DNA of 64,000 nt. Source: Marinilabiliales bacterium. GTDB lineage: Bacteria > Bacteroidota > Bacteroidia > Bacteroidales > SZUA-534. The position numbers and the translations under genes are program-made. The stretch is taken from assembly GCA_003512955.1 (NCBI GenBank), contig DOTG01000026.1:470032-534031 (forward strand), written 5' to 3'. Shown piece after piece: positions 60,255 through 64,000 of the stretch (positions are counted from its first letter, which is position 1; every line of letters starts with the position of its first letter). The notes below the pieces were generated by a model. That model saw nothing but the letters and a program-made list of their open reading frames with translations, ran no database searches and was not told the origin of the DNA.

Positions 60255-62651
60255 ATGAAAAAAATAAACCTTCGGATAAATGGAAAAATGTTGGTTTACA
60301 TTTTAGGAACCACCATCATTGTTTCAATTTTTTCATTAGGATTTATCGCTACCGGATTAAAAGGCTCCTCCGAAGAAAATTCCAGAAAAATTCTTGACGG
60401 GTTATCCGTGGCATTGGTTCAAAGCACGGCAAAGGTTTTAAGCCAACCCTCGCAATCGGCCAATGTATTGGCTGTCGCACTGGCCAAATATGAATTTATT
60501 CCGGCGCAGGACCGAACCGGGGTATTCAACGCCATGCTTTCCGATGTACTTTTAAGAAATCCAAATTACTATTCTGTTTGGACCATTTGTGAACCCAACA
60601 CCATTGAACCTATCGAAGGAAGCCAAACCAACGGATTTCAACCTGGTAGCATGAATGGGTTCCGGTTTATAGCCATCAGGGAAAATGGGCAAATAAAAAT
60701 GGTGGAGCAACAAAACCAAGAACCTTATAATGAAATTTACCGACAAGTAAAAAACAACCTCCAGGAGATGGTTTTTGAACCCAAAACTATTTCCGCAAGG
60801 CACCATCCCAACGATTCTATTGTTATCATGGAAATTGCCTTGCCCGTAGTTTCAAATTACCAGTTTATCGGGGTTGTGGGCATTCAATTATCCTTGAATG
60901 AATTCCGGAGTGCTTTTGCAAAACAAACCACAGTCAATTCGAGTAAACTTTTTGTATTAACGCAACAAGGCAAACTAATTTCTCACACCGACAGCACTGT
61001 CTGGGGAATGTCTTTTGTCTCATATGCCCCAAAAATTGAAAAGGCACACCATGTTTCGGAAAACGCACTAAAAAGAGAAATGCCCACTTTTATTGCAAAA
61101 GATCCGATTTCAGGATTAAAAAGCCTATATAAAATTCAACCCATTCAGGTTGGTTCGGGCCAAACCTATTGGGCAGTAGGATTAAGTGTACCCTTATCCG
61201 ATTTATATTACAGCGGAAACCGTACCTTCCTGTTTTCACTATTTATCGGGATTATTGCGGTTGTGCTTATTTCCGTAATCATTATGGGCATTGCCTCATC
61301 CATTTCAAATCCTCTGTCGAAAGCCACAAAACAGCTACAGTTAATTGCCAAAGGGGAGATTAAAAGTATTGAACACATCAATAGCTCTATTAAGGATGAA
61401 ATAAGCGATATGGCCTTAGCCATGGAAGAATTAAGTGTTGGGTTACAGTCGGCCACCCAATTTGCCCAGGAAATCGGGAAAGGGAAATTGGATGCAGAGT
61501 ACCAGTTATTGAGCGAAAACGATTTGCTTGGAAATTCCCTGTTGTCGATGCAGGCCAGCCTCAAAAATGCTAAGTTAGAAGAGGAGAAAAAACGGGTTGA
61601 AGATGAAAAACGGAATTGGGTTACCCATGGGCTGGCCTCATTTGGAGAGATAATCAGGCAGCACAACGACAATATGGAAGCCTTTACCATGAATGTAACC
61701 CAAAACCTGATTGATTATGTGGACGCGGCTCAAGGGGCCATGTACATAAATCAACAATTGGAAAACGACTTTACCCAACAGGAAGAATTTGAGATGAAGG
61801 CTGCCATTGCTTACGGAAAACCTGTGATGATGCAAAAATCGGTTATCTCGGGCCAAGAGTTAGTGGGCCGCGCCATTGAAGAAAACAGAACCATTTTGTT
61901 GGAACAACTCCCTGAACGATACGTCCTTTTATCCCCTGGCATGCAAGATAAAGCGCGGCCTCAAAACCTGCTCATTGTTCCAATCACCATCAACGACAAC
62001 TGTTTGGGGGTTTTTGAGCTCCTCTCCTATAAAAAATTCGAACCTCATCATTTAGAATTCATCGAAAAACTCAGTGAAAATATAGCATCCGTTATTTCAA
62101 GTGTTAAAACCAACCTCCGGACAGCAAAACTGCTTCAACAATCACAATATCAGGCCGATGAAATGGCCCAACATGAAGAAGAGATGCGGCAAAATCTGGA
62201 AGAGATGCAAGCTACCCAAGAGGAATCTGCCAAAAGGGAAGAAAACCTGAATACCTATATCAAAGCCATAAAAAGCCGCATGATGCTTGCCGAGTTGGAT
62301 ATGGATAGCCGGATTATTGACATCAGCCCTTCGATGAGCACTACCTATACTGCCCACATTGAAAACCTGAGAGGTAAATTTTACGATGCCCTGGTAACCC
62401 ACGACAACGACTCGAAAAACGAATTCACCGAATTCTGGTCGCAGATGATTCATCAGGGTTCCGGCCGCCGTAGACAGGTTATTACCAATCGAGGGAAAGA
62501 ATTGATTTTATTTGAATCGTACAAAGTCATTCCCCGCGATAAAATGGCACCCATTGTTTTGGTTTTTGTTGCTGATCATTCCAAAGAGAAAGAACTGGAA
62601 GATTTACTAGAAGCTGAAATTAAATCGGCTGAAAAAAGCGGCCATTTATAA
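60255..62651 (+). CDS. Second kinase-less sensor paralogue: Cache-HAMP-GAF-PAS-like
   Basis: A 798-residue paralogue of the protein encoded at 57399-60164. TM1 (~12-35), double Cache (FAKQTTVNSS, VGIQLSLNEFRSAFAKQ; ends near 315), TM2 (~325-350), HAMP-like segment, GAF (~470-620), the same coiled-coil motif (EEEMRQNLEEMQATQEESA) and a C-terminal PAS-like domain (~660-780, MLAELDMDSRIIDISPS). It stops there: no HPt-like tail, no kinase. The shared coiled-coil segment and gene order suggest duplication followed by loss or gain of the tail, and the two proteins may act as a heteromeric receptor. Confidence 0.82.
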   Translation: MKKINLRINGKMLVYILGTTIIVSIFSLGFIATGLKGSSEENSRKILDGLSVALVQSTAKVLSQPSQSANVLAVALAKYEFIPAQDRTGVFNAMLSDVLLRNPNYYSVWTICEPNTIEPIEGSQTNGFQPGSMNGFRFIAIRENGQIKMVEQQNQEPYNEIYRQVKNNLQEMVFEPKTISARHHPNDSIVIMEIALPVVSNYQFIGVVGIQLSLNEFRSAFAKQTTVNSSKLFVLTQQGKLISHTDSTVWGMSFVSYAPKIEKAHHVSENALKREMPTFIAKDPISGLKSLYKIQPIQVGSGQTYWAVGLSVPLSDLYYSGNRTFLFSLFIGIIAVVLISVIIMGIASSISNPLSKATKQLQLIAKGEIKSIEHINSSIKDEISDMALAMEELSVGLQSATQFAQEIGKGKLDAEYQLLSENDLLGNSLLSMQASLKNAKLEEEKKRVEDEKRNWVTHGLASFGEIIRQHNDNMEAFTMNVTQNLIDYVDAAQGAMYINQQLENDFTQQEEFEMKAAIAYGKPVMMQKSVISGQELVGRAIEENRTILLEQLPERYVLLSPGMQDKARPQNLLIVPITINDNCLGVFELLSYKKFEPHHLEFIEKLSENIASVISSVKTNLRTAKLLQQSQYQADEMAQHEEEMRQNLEEMQATQEESAKREENLNTYIKAIKSRMMLAELDMDSRIIDISPSMSTTYTAHIENLRGKFYDALVTHDNDSKNEFTEFWSQMIHQGSGRRRQVITNRGKELILFESYKVIPRDKMAPIVLVFVADHSKEKELEDLLEAEIKSAEKSGHL

Positions 62652-62937
62652 GTTCTTCAGTTTATTGTTTTTAGTGCTTTTATAAATTGTTACTATTCCC
62701 TAACATCCGCAGATGTACTGTTGACTATGAAGAAAATGAAATAGTTAATTGCACTGCGGCTTACGGGATTAAGGTTGTTAAAAGGCCGCTAATTGTTGAC
62801 CTGTTGCTTGTAGTATTTTATCACAATTAAACATCGTATTTTGCGGTTTTATCAAATTATTTGAATCACTGGCAACCAAACCAGGGTGTTTACCGTCAAT
62901 GTAGCATGTTTCAAAAAAAACGTATGATATAATGTCG

Positions 62938-62945
62938 TATTTTTG
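62938..62945 (+). promoter_or_regulatory. Possible -7 element for the last lipoprotein gene
   Basis: TATTTTTG matches TAnnTTTG, 48 bases before the start codon. The preceding 62652-62937 shows nothing else that I can support. Confidence 0.35.
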
Positions 62946-62992
62946 TATGTAATGTGATTAATAACCCGAGTGTAAAATCTAAATTTAAAATT

Positions 62993-64000
62993 ATGAAAAT
63001 GAAGAACCAATTTCTTTTTATGGCCGTAGCTTCCATTTTGGCAGTTGCTACATCATGTACCGATCCTAAAGATGATGGGCCAGATTTCAGTAACCTTACT
63101 GTAGAAGAAAACAAAACCAACATTGAAACCACCGGCCTCGATATGCTGGATGAAATGAAGGTGATGGAAGATGAACCTGCCATGCAGGCCAATATCTCAA
63201 TGGTAAATTACATGAGCCTATCCGATCCTTTCGCAGGAAACCCAAATACCCAGAAAAAAGTGGATTTAACTAAGACCATTGCATTTTCCCCTGTATTTGC
63301 CCTTGCTACCTACCGGAACAATGACATGAAAAGTGTTCTCAAATCGTTACAGGTTAATCCGGCAGAAGACCCCGAAACCATCCAGGAAGCCTATGATCTT
63401 TTGGTAGGCGTGTACACCTGGAACAGCGAACTTGAGATGTGGGATTATACACAAACAGGTGATGTGATTGTGTTCTTATTTCCATCTACTGAAGGTGGAA
63501 CGGTAAACAATGCTTCATATACGGTTTCATATACCGGCTATACCGGGCCAAACCCAATAGAAGGTTATGATGGCGACCTTCCACAAGATGTTTCTGCAGT
63601 CCTTAAAGTTGATGATACCGAAGTATTGTCGTTTGTAGTAAACATTGATTACAATACCGAGGGGTATCCAACGAAAATTGAATCAACATTGACCATGGGA
63701 CAGTGGGTTTGGTATGCTATGGCATCGAACACCGACAATAAAGCATTTGCTACCGAATTTTCATTCAAACACAGCACAAACGTTTTATTGCGCTTTACCC
63801 TTGATGCCGCAGGGAACTGGACACAGGAAAACATTGATGCCAACACCACTTATTATGTAGAAGTATATAACCCCGAAACTTATGAATGGTACTGGCAGGA
63901 AGTAAGTAAAGAGGAATATTACGATCGTACCGAAGTTGATGTCCATAAAGTAGTAAATAGCGGTAATGCCTCGTTCCAATTGATGAACCTAAAGATGGTA
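62993..64000 (+). CDS. Start of a lipoprotein of unknown function (3' truncated by window)
   Basis: The frame is open to the window end (336 codons). A lipoprotein signal ends in the lipobox VATSC near residue 21. The mature part is acidic and beta-rich (GDVIVFLFPSTEGGTVNNASYTVSY; TGYTGPNPIEGYDGDLPQDV), with conserved-looking repeats of aromatic-rich strands. I do not recognise the family; a surface or periplasmic binding or structural role is possible. An alternative start two codons later (ATG at 62999) is also possible. Confidence 0.75.
   Translation, partial: MKMKNQFLFMAVASILAVATSCTDPKDDGPDFSNLTVEENKTNIETTGLDMLDEMKVMEDEPAMQANISMVNYMSLSDPFAGNPNTQKKVDLTKTIAFSPVFALATYRNNDMKSVLKSLQVNPAEDPETIQEAYDLLVGVYTWNSELEMWDYTQTGDVIVFLFPSTEGGTVNNASYTVSYTGYTGPNPIEGYDGDLPQDVSAVLKVDDTEVLSFVVNIDYNTEGYPTKIESTLTMGQWVWYAMASNTDNKAFATEFSFKHSTNVLLRFTLDAAGNWTQENIDANTTYYVEVYNPETYEWYWQEVSKEEYYDRTEVDVHKVVNSGNASFQLMNLKMV

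Noticed and set aside
1..64000. CRISPR array, tRNA, rRNA or insertion sequence
   Set aside because: I looked for evenly spaced identical repeats, T-loop sequences of tRNA genes and transposase motifs on both strands and found none. The six-hairpin array at 14.8-15.0 kb has non-identical units and is not CRISPR.

Overview
The window comes from a member of the Bacteroidota, probably class Bacteroidia and close to the Marinilabiliales/Prolixibacteraceae; the placement is inferred from gene content. Supporting signs are type IX secretion sorting domains, gliding lipoprotein GldH, a SusC-like TonB-dependent receptor with a DUF4249 partner, a DUF4492-cydAB cluster, many lipoboxes, weak or absent Shine-Dalgarno sequences, and promoters of the Bacteroidota type (TTTG then TAnnTTTG). 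I saw no tRNA, rRNA, CRISPR array, transposase or prophage gene.

Region 1 (1-14.7 kb) is a plus-strand carbohydrate locus for acetylated (galacto)glucomannan. It holds the end of a CBM9-like secreted protein, a GH5_7 mannanase, an AGE-family disaccharide 2-epimerase, a GH27 alpha-galactosidase, a GH5_2-esterase-PKD-T9SS fusion, a CE2 esterase, a SASA esterase, a GH3 beta-glucosidase and a GH26 mannanase. Transporter genes and the expected GH130 phosphorylase are not in the window and may lie upstream of it. Region 2 (14.7-23.7 kb) has a hairpin-rich repeat array, lytic transglycosylase MltF, an outer-membrane protein/TonB receptor/DUF4249 trio, a GNAT acetyltransferase and a protein clearly related to LipL32, the major surface protein of Leptospira, behind a structured leader.

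Region 3 (23.7-48.3 kb) is mostly housekeeping: folA-thyA, ricT-gldH-trmB-ATL, dxs, a flippase-like membrane protein, a CPA2 antiporter, two CDGSH iron-sulfur proteins, an SPFH protein, a PLP enzyme, mutS, an S41 protease, a ZIP-like transporter with an inserted cyclic-nucleotide domain, a KAS III-SDR fusion, purN and rnhA. Region 4 (48.3-57.1 kb) has an EcoRV-type restriction-modification pair inserted next to dusB, the DUF4492-cydA-cydB oxidase operon with an unlisted 37-residue CydX-like gene, a single-domain response regulator, a YkgJ-type protein and trpS. Region 5 (57.4-64 kb) has two tandem kinase-less Cache-HAMP-GAF-PAS receptors and the start of an unknown lipoprotein.

The strongest candidates for something new are the LipL32 homologue with its leader, the tandem kinase-less receptors (one with an HPt-like tail lacking its histidine), the cyclic-nucleotide/ZIP fusion, and a hairpin repeat family whose core is flipped relative to its flanks and which supplies the stop codon of purN.
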